64,000 bases of DNA from positions 62,001 through 126,000 of the forward strand of contig JAMXDE010000055.1 of assembly GCA_026770025.1 (NCBI GenBank). Reading direction: 5' to 3'. The DNA is from Craspedostauros australis (Eukaryota; Bacillariophyta; Bacillariophyceae; Mastogloiales; Achnanthaceae). Made by a program: the position numbers and the translations under genes. The notes beneath the pieces are model-generated. The model was given only the letters and a program-made list of their open reading frames with translations. It was not told the DNA's origin and ran no database searches. The first letter of the stretch is position 1; the number at the start of each line of letters is the position of its first letter. Positions 1 to 11,063 of this stretch are shown in pieces.

Positions 1-2627
1 CAGTGCACGCTGCTGAGGACGAAATCGCCAACCGTCAGTGTCACCGGCGCCAATCGCATGCCACCCTGATGCAGGATGGATGGCAACGCCGATCGGAATT
101 CGCGTACATCCACGGCGACATCGCGCTTCTCTTCGTTTGGCTTGGCCCTGCCCTTGCCCTGCCTGGTGTCGAATGCAAGCGGTACATCCGCGGTTCCGTA
201 AATGGATTGCGAGTCCCCGCTTTCAATCGCGACCTGCATCTCCTGCGTGCCCTCGACCTGAAGGATCGGTGGTGGCATGGTCTTCTTGTGATGGATCAAC
301 CGTTCGAAGGCGCTCTGTTCCCGCGCCAGCGCTTTCATGAATCGTTTCTGCTCGGCGCTGGCCTCGAACACCAGGAAATACACTCGAAGGCGTTGCTCCT
401 GCGTCGAAAATAGAGAGGAATGGACCTCCAGCGACCTGACGAAGGCAAGGTCGTTATCGTACATGATGACGTAGTTGGGCTGCAAATCGGACAGCAGCAT
501 GCTGGCATGATCGCCGTCGATGCTGGAGAATGTGCGGATGAGGACCTGCGGTTCGCGCGGTTTCTGAACGGCGAACATGCTGTCGTACAGAGATTCCGAT
601 GAGGTCTTTTTTGTGTCATCATCAATGTCATTTTCATCATCGTCATCGTTCGCATCCAACTTCGGAAGCTTGGTTGGGCTCTCGGATATTGCAGTTGCGA
701 GCGCCTCGATGCTTTGTTCCGTCTCCTCGATGGCCTCGTCTAGAACGGCCCTGCGATCCAGATCATCGCGTTGGCTTGACAGCATTCCTCGCGACTTCTC
801 CATCGCGATCTTGCGTCTCTTTCGGATGTAGTCTGGGACAGCGTTCAACGTCGTCGCCGCAGCGCCACCCGGCGAGGTCATCTGCTGCGCGCTTTGATTG
901 GAGTACGGGTTGCCACGTTTGCGCGATGCCGATGCCGATGCCATAGTAGCCTGTGGCGCAGCGTTGTCGCGGATGATACTGTCACGCCCGAATAGCAACC
1001 TACGCACCCGGCCTTCTTCTTCCAAGAGCAGCCGGCTCTCCTCGGACATGGCTATGTCGGCCTTGGACCGGGATCGATCGTTGTAGTTTTCGAGGTACCT
1101 ATGCCAATAGAACAGCATTGCGGTCTGCTTGCCATCCATCAAGTACCGCTTGAGCGTCTTGACGGTGCGTTCCTCCTTCACCATGATGAGGATCGTCGGC
1201 GGACTGCGCTGCGCGTCATCGGACTGCTGCTGCTGCTCCTTCTTGGCGTCTTCCTTGACCAATATCTCATCCACGACCTTCCTCAGCAGCCCCCATTTGG
1301 GGTTCTCCTCAAGGATGGGAATGAGTGTCCCAACGGGATTGGGCACTTTGGTCGTAGGCCGGCCACGCTGGATCTTGTAGATGCGTTCCTTGGCCTTTCG
1401 GAAGAGGACATCCGCCGCCGCGCTGAGCAGCCACATGGATGGATGGCGCGATGCCGCGCTGAGGGTCTTGATGGAATTGATGAGCTTCCAGAAGCTGACG
1501 CAATCGTACTGAATCAAGGACTGGAAGAGTGTACGCAGCGTTCGTAGATCCTGCACGAGCTGCTTCGTCTGCGGTTTGAGGCGATGCCAGTCCTGCTCCA
1601 GCTGACGCGAGACGGCGCGATCGAAACTCGACGTGACGCAGTTCTCGATGGATAGGTCTTCGCCATTCCACTCCACGAACGGCGTCGATCCCTTGAGCTC
1701 TCTCATGCAGGTCTGCACGGCCGCAACGATGGCGTTCTGAATCTCCTTCATCTTGGGCGACAGCGGCTGGTACAGCTCTTCCACGATAGGTTGGTTCGAT
1801 TCCAGCTCCGTCCGCACGCTGTCGTGGAACCTGGGATAGAGGTACAGCCGCCTTACGTGCAGCGCCTTGAGCGTCTTGTCGACCTTGGCGAATCCCTGCA
1901 GCAGACCATCGGGCGAATCGCAGAAGGCCTTGATGAAGCCGTGATTCCTGCGCTTCTGCGTCGTGTAGATGCGGATGATGAAGGCCTCGGTGGATTCGTT
2001 GGTGACCTGATCTGCGTGCGCGATGAGGATGCCGTCGATCTTGCTGCAGGAGATGGTCTTGGTGAGGAGGTCGACGATGAGGATGCGGCTCGTGATGCAG
2101 AAGACCCCGCCCTTGGCGTACATGGCGGCGCGGTCCTTGCTCTGACCGCTCTCGTTGGTGATGACGATGGGCAGCATCTCGGGGATGGTGCCCCACGACT
2201 CCAACGTGGCGAGCAAAGTGTCGTACTCCTGATTCTGCTGTCGCAGGCCGATCACGAGCACCAACGGGGGCTTCTTCGTGGCGCACACGGAGGCCGTCGG
2301 CGTCTCCATCTCCAGCTCGTCGTTGTCCTCCAGGATGGCGAGATGGCCCTCGTGCACGTCCGCGTAGAAGCGCACGAAGGAGGCCAGCAGCTGCAGCCAT
2401 CCCAACCCCCTTGCGAGGCATACCAATCCATCCTCCTCGTACAGCTCCTGGAAGGCGTCGGCCAGGTACGATGGCATCACGCCTTGCGGGATCAGGGGTT
2501 CCGACGTCGTGATCTTCTTGTTGTTGGCCAACAGCAGCCGCGCCGGCAACGGGCTGTCCTGCGTATCATTCGCGTTGCTCCCAGCATGCCTCGGCGGCGT
2601 TGTTGGTTGTTTCGCAGGTCTCGCCAT
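1..2627 (-). CDS. ERCC4: DNA repair endonuclease XPF/RAD1 (partial, C-terminus outside window)
   Basis: XPF is the catalytic subunit of the XPF-ERCC1 structure-specific nuclease that cuts 5' of lesions in nucleotide excision repair and acts in crosslink repair. The frame is open with no stop from an ATG at 2627 to the window edge, giving about 875 residues and no visible intron. The N-terminus carries the family hallmark EDGLVCLARGLGWLQLL. It is followed by the degenerate SF2 helicase-like region, with GGVFCITSRILIVDLLT, EAFIIRIYTTQKRRNHGFIK and the run TKQLVQDLRTLRTLFQSLIQ-YDCVSFW. An acidic, Lys-rich linker follows. The last visible residues, VAVDVREFRSALPSILHQGG and VTLTVGDFVLSS, open the ERCC4 nuclease domain. 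The GD there is the first part of the GDXnERKX3D active site; the ERK part and the HhH2 domain lie beyond base 1. Alternative starts are unlikely because the family homology begins about 50 residues in. Confidence 0.95.
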   Translation of the reverse strand, partial: MARPAKQPTTPPRHAGSNANDTQDSPLPARLLLANNKKITTSEPLIPQGVMPSYLADAFQELYEEDGLVCLARGLGWLQLLASFVRFYADVHEGHLAILEDNDELEMETPTASVCATKKPPLVLVIGLRQQNQEYDTLLATLESWGTIPEMLPIVITNESGQSKDRAAMYAKGGVFCITSRILIVDLLTKTISCSKIDGILIAHADQVTNESTEAFIIRIYTTQKRRNHGFIKAFCDSPDGLLQGFAKVDKTLKALHVRRLYLYPRFHDSVRTELESNQPIVEELYQPLSPKMKEIQNAIVAAVQTCMRELKGSTPFVEWNGEDLSIENCVTSSFDRAVSRQLEQDWHRLKPQTKQLVQDLRTLRTLFQSLIQYDCVSFWKLINSIKTLSAASRHPSMWLLSAAADVLFRKAKERIYKIQRGRPTTKVPNPVGTLIPILEENPKWGLLRKVVDEILVKEDAKKEQQQQSDDAQRSPPTILIMVKEERTVKTLKRYLMDGKQTAMLFYWHRYLENYNDRSRSKADIAMSEESRLLLEEEGRVRRLLFGRDSIIRDNAAPQATMASASASRKRGNPYSNQSAQQMTSPGGAAATTLNAVPDYIRKRRKIAMEKSRGMLSSQRDDLDRRAVLDEAIEETEQSIEALATAISESPTKLPKLDANDDDDENDIDDDTKKTSSESLYDSMFAVQKPREPQVLIRTFSSIDGDHASMLLSDLQPNYVIMYDNDLAFVRSLEVHSSLFSTQEQRLRVYFLVFEASAEQKRFMKALAREQSAFERLIHHKKTMPPPILQVEGTQEMQVAIESGDSQSIYGTADVPLAFDTRQGKGRAKPNEEKRDVAVDVREFRSALPSILHQGGMRLAPVTLTVGDFVLSSVH

Positions 2628-3590
2628 TGTCCATGTCTTGATGCCACGATGCAACGGAGTACCAATACTCTCTGCGGTCTCTTCAGAGAGAGAGAGGAGT
2701 ATGATTGTGTTGGGATGTCTGGACGCGCCGAAGAAACGGGGGAAGCACCATGTTGCGCCCATCGTGGACTTGCCGCCGAACGCTGTTTGTTGAGTGTTTC
2801 AAACGACCGTTACAAACCGTTATTATTGTCCTTCGAGAAATGGCGCGTCAATCTCCACGCTGAGAACGAGGAGATCACATCACCCGCTTCCTCCCACACG
2901 CCATGTCATGCATCCCATGTTGTTTCATACCACTCCAGTTCCACCTCCTCTTGGTTTGGCTTTTGCTCTTATGCTTGAATGAGTTTCTGTGTCTGACAGA
3001 AATAGGTTGAGCTAATGTTATGAAGTCCCTGCCCAGAACATGGGATGTTATGTACACAATGGTTTGGACTGTTGTGATGGACGCACGTCGCCTCGCTGGC
3101 TTTCGTTCTTCTCATACTTGTGAAATGTATCGTATAGTAGTAGAGCATGTAGCATGCATATGATGTAATCATGGAGAGTGTCGCAATGCACTGCGATGCA
3201 ATGCAACACGCATTGGTATGGAGATGAGCCGTGTGCATGTGCCATCAATGCACATGTCAGTATGCGAAATGTTTTGCGGCGGGATAGGCGTTCCTTCTTT
3301 GGGATTTGGTGGTCAATGAATTCTATGATCGCACCGCACATCATTCATGATTTGATGTGGGTGGAATTGTGCTGTCGCTGACATGCATGTGCATCCATCG
3401 GCAACAATAGTGTGTAGCTTCGTCCGCTTCCAGCATGCAGCTTCCAAGCTGTGACAGTCACGACGCTGAATCGACTGCACCCAGAGTATTCAGCCAAGCC
3501 GTGGTGAGTTTTGTCGGGGCGTGTGCGCACTTGTGAATGGCATTCACACAGAGGACGCATGTATTGTATTTGCATGCGAATGTGGCGCTC
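2628..3590. other. intergenic, no supported gene
   Basis: Upstream of the XPF start (-) and downstream of the Cys-rich gene end (-). Open frames here are short, on both strands, with no recognisable domain and A/T-rich, His/Cys-rich translations typical of non-coding sequence. It should contain the XPF promoter just above 2627. Confidence 0.6.
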
Positions 3591-4668
3591 TCACGATGCC
3601 TCGTTGCCGTGTGGTCTGTAGCTCTTGAAGACAACTTCTGTTTCAATGGGTGTGTTTGTCTGCGCTTGCCTTGATGATGAACCGCGTGGCCTGTTGCGAG
3701 AGCGAAGTGAACGTTTGCGAGGCTGGTCAGCAGCTTCGAGATTCCGTCTGTTGCCTTTGTACTGGCCACCGGCTCCTCCGAATCCCTCCAGAGATGCCAG
3801 GCTGACGCGAAACTTCTCAAGCGGCGGGTCTTTGAAAGGTGGGAGGTAGGGCGCTGCCGTGGGTGTATCGGTTGGTGGACCTGTGGCGACCACAGGATCT
3901 CCTTGATAGCAATTGCTGGAATCAGCCTTGCATGCGGGGTTGTGGATTCCGCAGCCGCACTCGATCATTGAAAAGTCCTGGTACGCTTCGCACACCCTGC
4001 CTTCGATGAGACCATTGAGGCCCATGTCGTAAAGCACAGCGCAAGAGTGCTTTCCGATGTATCGTGCATCCACACCATTCTTTGGCAAGCCAGGATACTC
4101 GAGGGTTCCTGCACGGTTGAGAAAAGGTAGATGCCGAGTGCGGGTAGTTGCGTTGTGTAAAAGATGGACAGTTTGGGATTTGGGTGAGATGGATTGGCTT
4201 GAAAGCACGGCAACGCAGAAGTTGCGCACAGTACCTCATCACATCATGTCGCATCACATCATCATCTCATGCCTGGCATGACACAAAAAGCGCCGAAAGT
4301 GACTTACTGCAGACTGGGCAGGGCGGATTATTTCCGACCGGACCCTGATAGACTGGAGACGCTGTTGGAGTGTCGGTGATGGAGAGACTTTCATCGCAGC
4401 ACTCTGTCCTTGCTCTGTTGAGGATGGCTGTACACTGGGAATCGCCGCTGGACATGCCGAATCCATCGATGTATATATTCTGGCACCGCTTACCATCGAT
4501 GAGGTGGTTGGGACGGACCGGAGGCGCAGCCAGTTCACAGAGCGCGCACCAGTGCTGACCTTGTGCGACCTGCAGCATCGATAGAGCAATGAGTACCAAT
4601 ATCGTGATGGAGGTTGAGCATCTCAGTGGAGCTCGTCGCCTCGTTGCATTCATTGTCATCATTGTCAT
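3591..4668 (-). CDS. secreted cysteine-rich protein with two C-x2-C repeats
   Basis: Two exons, 4668-4308 and 4108-3591, joined in phase 1 over a 199-bp intron (donor GTAAGT, acceptor after a pyrimidine run ending GCAG), giving 292 aa. ATGs at 4668, 4662, 4659 and 4653 are in frame; the first two or the one at 4653 (MNATRRR) are all plausible. Residues about 18-37 form a hydrophobic signal peptide ending VAQG. Two homologous Cys-rich units follow: one from residue 41 (CALC, later IDGKRC and ECC) and one from about 117 (CPVC, later GKHSC, GRVC and ECGCG). They are separated by a TDTPTASP linker, and a second linker TDTPTAAP precedes a basic, low-complexity tail rich in Arg and Ser. Such C-x2-C units with Pro/Thr linkers recur in diatom secreted proteins of unknown function; I recognise the style, not a named family. 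Probably extracellular or wall-associated. Confidence 0.75.
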
Positions 4669-4670
4669 CG

Positions 4671-4703
<33 letters not shown>

Positions 4704-4713
4704 TTGTTGTTTT
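4669..4713. repeat. (GTT)n / (AAC)n microsatellite
   Basis: A run of about twelve GTT units with slight interruption lies immediately upstream of the first ATG of the Cys-rich gene, so it probably sits in its 5' UTR. If translated it would give a poly-Thr or poly-Asn stretch, which is why I placed the start after it. Confidence 0.9.
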
Positions 4714-7424
4714 GAGCGGCTTGCTGAGAATACTTGTGCGTCGTTCCTCCTGGCTGCGCTCTCGATTGCGATCTGGACTTGCGATCTTCTGTTCTCTCTC
4801 TGTTCGTTTTATGACAGATCTGTGAAAGTGGTGTGACAGAAAAGTGATGTGATGCAGCTTCACTCTCTTGTGGTCGCTCGGTCCCGTTCTCACTCTCTCT
4901 CCCTTCGCGTTGGCTGCAGTATGACTTCCGCGTATTTGCACCTCGACTTTCGCAGGACGATTCCACCTCTGGATGTCAACTATAATACGATCTATCAACT
5001 GTCAAGTGTCAGCCGCCGAGCGGGTGAAAGTCACGACTGCACGTGCGATCACAATACGATGTGATGTGATGCAGATGGCACTCGAAGCGTTGGACAGAAC
5101 GATTGTTCGTTTGGGTGCGATTTGAATGCTCTTCCGCTGATGGGAAAAGCAGAAAGGAGCTTCACAGATCAAGTTCTCTTCTGTTTCTCTCGGTTCCTCT
5201 TTTGATGTGTTCTTTGCTGCGGCCAACAATGCAGTCAACGATGCAATCCTTGTTGAAGTCAGTGATGTATTGAAATCGATGGTGTGATGTGATGGCTGTG
5301 AAAAAGCGTGTTGGTCGCTGCTCCTGTTGGTGGCAAAAAGACCTCGTCCAGAGTGTCAGCGGCCAAGTCGTCGACGTTCGATCGTTGCAGCTGTCTTTGG
5401 CACCTTCAGATCGAACCGCAAGTGCGAGTATGTATGAATGGCTTGGTCCGACTATAGCTCGTACTCTGGTGCGAGCAACGGTGTTCGTGCGAGTGCGGAT
5501 AACACCGTAGGTCTTGAGAATCAGCGATGGTTGCGTCTTGGGAAACAGCGATAGTTGCGTCTTGGGAGTGTCTTGGTTTGCAGATGCGGGTTTGTCCAAT
5601 GGAGTTGTTTGCTACCAAGATGTATAGCGTCGATTGTATCCGTAGTCGTGGTCTTTTTGTCTCCCGTGTCGAGAGGGCTGCGTTACCCTTGGTCTTTGGA
5701 TGCCTCTTCGTTGTGCCTCTCTTGATGATGATGGTGACAAGTCACGGCCGATCGGAGGTTGTTGATGCTTTTTTGTGGTTTTGGATGATTGTGGTGGCCC
5801 TCCAGAAAGGCGCCAAAGCCAAAGGCACAACCAACACGCTCTTTGTGGTCTTCACACATTTACTGCGCAGTCAAGCACCTACCGTGCGACAGAAATTCGC
5901 AAATTCCGTTTGGGTCATCTATTTTGAATGGCCAAATCGCCACCGACAACGGTGAAACTCGCGACAACGCGCAGTGCCCTGTCGCGCAATAACCGCCGCG
6001 AAAGGAATCGATTTTCATTCTCGCAATTGTGGTGTGTCGTGTTGACAATGTACGCGTATCTGCGCTATTCGCACGAACTGCGATGGCTTTGTGCCAATCT
6101 CCCACGACAACAACACGCACAGTCCGCAGCGGCGTCACAAAGCCGATGCGGACGAAATCGCACATCAGCACCTTTCCGTCGGCCGCAACAGGGATGCGTT
6201 ACTCCGATCAGTGCCGAAATCACTTCGAATTAAATAGCCACATTTACCCTTATCGAAGATCATGTGCGTGCCATCCAACACAAGAGTGAACGGAAACTTG
6301 ATGTCACACATACTAGCGCGCCAGTCGTGGTGACAAGCTCACAATTGCGCTCACACACAAATCGGTCTCCAATGCGTTTCACCACACGACACGACACGAC
6401 ACGCACGACACCACAACTCCGCCCGAGACATCACGCAGCGTTTCTGCCCAAGAGGGGGGCAACAAAAGTCGTTCCTTTGTTGCCACCAACAACAAAAAAC
6501 GCACATCGGATTTTTCGCTCTTCGTGTTCTCGTTGCATTCCTCTTCGCACAACTTCGTGCACTCTCTGCGAGTGTCGCCGCGATCAGTCCTGTTGGAGAA
6601 CTGAACAACGAGAGATTTCCCATTCTGCTCGGATTCGTGGGAGCGGAGCCACGTTGCGAGCACAAATAGACGTCCGCAAACTCCGCTTCGGCTGTTTCAT
6701 TGGCTTCGACATGGCTGCAACATGGCTGTTGCGATCGAACAATGCGTTCCCTGCCGTCCTACTCCGAATCGTTGTTCATCCACCCACAAACTCTTCGGTC
6801 ATGCCTTGTTGTGTGCGCTTGACCGAAAATGGCCGCCAACTTCATTCATCACACCATGGTGGCAATGCCAAATTTGGCGCCAAACTGCCTTCCGCAGATG
6901 ATGCAGATGGCGCTGATGACGATGATGTTCTGTTGATCTTCCCCAACAAACCTCCTCTGTTGTGCTCATGTGTCATTCTGCGGACATCCCCAATGCTCTC
7001 TGTTTTTTGTTCTGTTCTTGGACATGTCGCACGAACATCGGTGCCCAAAACTCTTCCCCAATCCATTGCCCCAACGATCACATTTTTGGCCACAAGATCG
7101 CATCACCGTAAAACGACGGTGACCCTTCCTCGCCACTCCGACATCACCTCTTCATGCCGGGTCGCTACACTACCCTGCTATCACTGTGGCTGACGCTGTC
7201 GTTACTGCTGCTTTCATCTTCGCTTCCCTCTTGTTGTCTTCGTTGAGAACGCACGGTTTACTCACTCCAATGCGCCAAGTCCGTTGCCGGTTTGTTGCAG
7301 CACACTGCGCATCAAGTCAGTCAAGTCACGAAAGTCATGTCGAACTCCAAATTTCCCTGACATCGTTGTGATTTCCCTTGTATTCACAGAATTTCCCCTA
7401 GAACCCCCAATCTTTCCCCTGCAA
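4714..7424. other. long intergenic stretch, no supported gene
   Basis: Several open frames up to about 300 codons exist, for example on the + strand at 6264-7193, but their composition is unlike the real genes nearby (runs of Cys, His, Thr, no domain), and no splice-compatible partner is visible. There is a short tandem duplication: a 21-bp unit at 5523-5543 repeated at 5547-5567, and an ACGAC-rich run near 6385-6410. The promoter of the Cys-rich gene (-) should lie just above 4713. Confidence 0.55.
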
Positions 7425-7473
7425 TCTAGGACCCCATTCAGCGAAGTCGTGTAGTATCCTGCGGATTTGAGAT
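7425..7473. repeat. left arm of imperfect inverted repeat
   Basis: The reverse complement of 7425-7473 aligns with 14513-14563: both read ATCTCAAA, TCCGCA, ACTACA, CTGAA and GGGGTCCTAGA in order. By hand, 39 of 49 aligned bases match with one 2-base gap. The arms enclose about 7.1 kb that includes the copia element. Confidence 0.6.
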
Positions 7474-7614
7474 ACTGAAACGTGATATTTTTAGAACATG
7501 ATTTTTCGTGTTGTCCATTAGGGTTAGATAAATATAGCTAGCTTTTACGACACAAAAACATGGCTGGCTTGTCTTCTCCGTAGACTAAAATGATGACGTC
7601 ATTGACGGTCGATG

Positions 7615-7821
7615 TCAGACTGCAATGGTGTCCAACTGTATTGATGGTGAAGTTGCGCCAGGTTCGGCGTCGTGTTGATTCCTCACGTTGTTGGTGATTT
7701 GGCTCGGTTGGACGTTTCCTCGCTTGTGTGTGTTGTGTTGAGCAGCACAGCGTTGGTGGTGGCATCCCTGCGCGTCGGCTGCAACAGCGACACTTGCGAA
7801 TGCTACACAACATAACACCAT
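7615..7821 (-). CDS. possible small secreted protein (hypothetical)
   Basis: A 68-codon frame from ATG 7821 whose first 19 residues (MVLCCVAFASVAVAADAQG) look like a signal peptide with an A-x-A cleavage site. The rest is hydrophilic with no known motif. An AT-rich block with TATAATATTATT lies about 40-60 bp upstream (7861-7880), like that seen before several real genes here. No homology is recognisable, and a chance frame is quite possible. Confidence 0.25.
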   Translation of the reverse strand: MVLCCVAFASVAVAADAQGCHHQRCAAQHNTHKRGNVQPSQITNNVRNQHDAEPGATSPSIQLDTIAV

Positions 7822-8051
7822 GTAATGGAGCACAGTGACTTATCGTATGGGATGCAAAATATAGTATAATATTATTTTACACCAAGCTTAGTTTGTTGGT
7901 ACAAAGTCCTGCGTAACCTGCTTTGCTCCGCTTGGACATGGGATGCCGAGGTCATCTGCTGAGCTGTTGGCATGGTGCGGAAAGAGACTGATGGCGGCGG
8001 TGTTGTTTACCTTGTTGTTTCTCGTGTTGTGATTCGAGTACGTGCAGGTTC

Positions 8052-8056
8052 ATTGA
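8052..8056. repeat. 5-bp target-site duplication, left copy
   Basis: ATTGA directly before the 5' LTR; the same five bases follow the 3' LTR at 13897-13901. Five base pairs is the usual Ty1/copia duplication length. Confidence 0.85.
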
Positions 8057-8218
8057 TGACAGCTTTCACTGTACTTCTTACCTTTTTGCTAATCGTATAA
8101 ATCCAAAATACTGGTTGGAGATCGTCCTCGGACGACTCACAATAAAACACAAAAGCTCCGACCAGGGCATGCACCAATGGGCCAATATGTCTTCAGTGGT
8201 TACTTGTGCAGTTTGACA
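8057..8218 (+). repeat. 5' LTR of copia element
   Basis: 162 bp, begins TGACAG and ends TTTGACA (TG...CA). It pairs with the equally long 13735-13896. Hand alignment shows roughly 15% differences plus compensating 1-base indels, so the insertion is old. Directly downstream the sequence GGTTAAGAG does not give a standard TGG-starting primer-binding site at the LTR edge. Confidence 0.9.
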
Positions 8219-8272
8219 GGTTAAGAGTTGTGGTTTACCACCAAGCTTACCACTTACAAACAAACCTTCACC

Positions 8273-9574
8273 ATGGCAAGAGCAATCAACAACAGAACTG
8301 TTGCACCCATCATCAAGGAGCTAGTCCAGCTTGACTACTAGGAGATGACCTTCATCACATCCACCCTTGGGCGCATTGACCAAGCCATCCAGCATCCAGA
8401 TGGCGCAATTGTGGCTTCCTTGACCTTTGCACCAACCCTCACTGCAATCAACATTGGAAACATCCAACACATCTTTGCATATGCCAGATCCAATACAATT
8501 GACTCCACCACCAATTGGACTGCCGTCGATGCATACATTGAACAGACAAACTATGTGCCTCCAAAGATCAAGACCCCTGTTACAAACACAGCAGCTTGCA
8601 CAAGAACCAAGATGGCCATCAAAGATGCAGTGGAAGTGGAGCCCCTGGTGGCAAACAACAAGATAGCCATGATGTCTCCATGATGTGGAGCCACCCTTGC
8701 ACAATCACCCTCAACACCAACAGGTTGGTGCTAGGACAAGGTATCCATGCCCAAAACTCTGACTTTCTCTGGACTGAACAAAGCCTGGCGCAATTGGAAG
8801 ATTTCATTTGCCAGATCGATGGCAACAATGAGATACGCAATGCATATAGAACCCAAGCAACCAACCAACTACAATTCACAGAACAACAACCAATTCTACA
8901 CCATCCTCAACAGCAAGACCTGAGGTGACATGGATTTCATCATGCCATTGCACATTGGCAGTGGTCATGACACCTTCCAGGCACTGGTCTGGATGTACAA
9001 ATTCAAGAAGAACAAGGCAGAGATCATGGCTGAGCAGGAAGATCTCCTGGCAAAGCCTATCTACGATGGATCAAAGCTGTTCAGCAAGTTTGTCAATGCC
9101 TTCTCGAGGTCCATCCATACAATGGAGGACAATGGAAAGGTCATGAACAATAAGGAGACCACTGCAAAGCTCTTTTCCAACATCAATGACAAACAATTCT
9201 TGAGTGAGATTTCTTGGCTTCACAACGTCAATCAGTCATTTGACTGGATCCGCAATGAGTTGATGAGGCACAACAGCTCCATCGCCAACTCCAAGATCGA
9301 ACAATCCCCACAGTGCAACCGGCGCTAACAGCAGAAGAAGGACAGGCAAACCAACTGTAAGCGTCGCTACGAGGCGCCAACGGTGGACCAAAGGCCCTCG
9401 GCAATGTCCCTGCTGATGGACAGCGTCTTCTGCCGGCTTCTGACCCACATGCAGGTGCTCGTCGTGAAGTCTGCGCTTTACTTCCGCAAACACGGCAAGC
9501 CAATCAACGAGGACACGCCCAAGAACCTCAAACTAGCGGAGTACGCAAAGAACCTCCAACTTCCCACCATGTGA
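8273..9574 (+). pseudogene. copia gag remnant
   Basis: Begins at an ATG (8273) 54 bp after the 5' LTR; an in-frame TAG at 8339-8341 stops it after 22 codons. The same frame resumes (EMTFITSTLGRIDQ...) to 8683. Further segments follow in shifted frames: 8596-8928, with FLWTEQSLAQLEDFICQIDG, and 8930-9328, with GSGHDTFQALVWMYKFKKN. The last piece, about 9330-9574, ends NLKLAEYAKNLQLPTM. The order and composition match the Asp/Gln-rich capsid region preceding the protease in diatom copia elements; no intact CCHC knuckle is visible. Confidence 0.7.
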
Positions 9575-9661
9575 AGATCTCACAAGAGAGCCTGGACCAA
9601 AGTGTCCCCAACGTGCAGTGGAAAGGAATACGGACCATGCGACAACAGCTCGTGACAATCA

Positions 9662-11063
9662 ATGACAGACACAACTCGCCGCCAGTCGGAGATCATCATA
9701 CATATCAAGCCCCACGACTGTAGGGGGAGACGCGCGCAGCTGCGGAGAGAAGACCCAGGTGTGCACGCCTGGAGGTACTACAAGAGTTGGCGCCAAGTGG
9801 AACCCACCCGACTGTCGACCACTTTCTTTGCAGGGCAAGAGCAACAAGCAGTAGCCAAGGCTACATCGTTTGACTCAGGGGTGGACAGCGACATTGTACA
9901 TGAATCCGGATGGGTGGTGACCCAACAACACCAACAGACATTCCATGCTCACGGGGCAACAATGGCCTCACCAATCAAGGCATTCCAGATGGTCGACGCG
10001 GTGTCAGTATATGAATCTCCAACAGGCGATGTGATCCTCATCAAGGCAAAATATGTGGCTCTGGATAAGCACCCACATCAGATGGAATCATTGTTTAATA
10101 CACATCACATGCGCGTGCCTGGACTGAATGCATACAATCACCTCATCCAACACCAGGGGCAACAGCGCATTGCATCAGGTGACACCAACATCCCACGGGC
10201 CAACCATGGTGGCAACACCCTGCGCATCCCCATTTGGAAATTCACAGCTCATGAGCTAAAACTCAATAATCATGTCACGATATGCAACTGACACCAGCGC
10301 CTTCGGCGGAATAACCAGGGAATCCATTTCACCGACATGATCAAACACTTCCCACACCAGGTTGTTGAGAAGACAATGGCGGCATCCACCCAACTGGCGG
10401 ACAGACCAATCGAGGCAGAGTCACGACTCATCCCATGGCAGTACCGAACACAATGAGCTGGAGTGCTCCAGCCGCAATGAATCCAAGGCAGAGTCAATAC
10501 GGACCCCTTCTTTTCCACAGTGCAATCAATTTGGCATTCCAAGTGCTTCCAACTCTTTGTCCACAGCAAACCAAAATTCATCTGGGCAAAGCCGCTCCAA
10601 AGAGAGGCAATGGCGCCAGGGGCACTCATGGACTTCATCCTCAATGTCGACGCACCGGATACCCTTGTGTCCAACAACTTGCAGGTCCAATCAGGAAAGG
10701 CCCTGGAAAGCGACCACATCCAAGCACATGATCAAGCACTACTTCACTACGCCCATGAACCAGAACCAGAACAGAGCGGAACGCATGATCGGCGACATCA
10801 AGTGGCATGCTTATCAGTTGATATGGGCGGCATCCGCGCCACTCGAATTCTGATGTTTTGCATTGCAGCATGCCATCGATGTGTGGGACTATATGGACAA
10901 GGGCAGCATCCAGTGGAGGACACCAATTGAACTTTTCCATAGCAACATGCCCGACATTTCCATGTTCCAATCCACTTTCTTCCGTCCTGTGTTGTTCTTC
11001 GGGCCAATGACAAAGTTCCCTGAGCATCCATTCAAACTGGGCTATATCCTGGGCATCGCGTGA
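9662..11063 (+). pseudogene. copia protease and integrase remnant
   Basis: The frame 9662-10291 contains a retroviral-type aspartic protease core, FDSGVDSDIVHESGWVV, then the downstream beta-rich region (DAVSVYESPTGDVILIKAKY, ALDKHPHQMESLFNTHHMR). Integrase pieces are spread over shifted frames from 10362. The segment near 10725-10853 reads HYFTTPMNQNQNRAERMIGD, where the Glu of AER is the last acidic residue of the DDE triad. The segment 10863-11063 has DYMDKGSIQWRTPIELFHSN and the tail of the catalytic core. Frameshifts between pieces show it is dead. Confidence 0.8.

Noticed and set aside
1309-2421. 370-codon minus-strand frame
   Set aside because: It is the +1 shadow of XPF; its His/Arg/Gly-rich translation has no domain, while the neighbouring frame gives clear XPF sequence.
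1791-2978. 395-codon plus-strand frame
   Set aside because: Antisense shadow of XPF for most of its length; no domain.
6264-7193. 309-codon plus-strand frame
   Set aside because: Cys/His/Thr/Arg-rich, no domain, no signal peptide, composition of non-coding DNA; longest of many similar chance frames in 4.7-7.4 kb.
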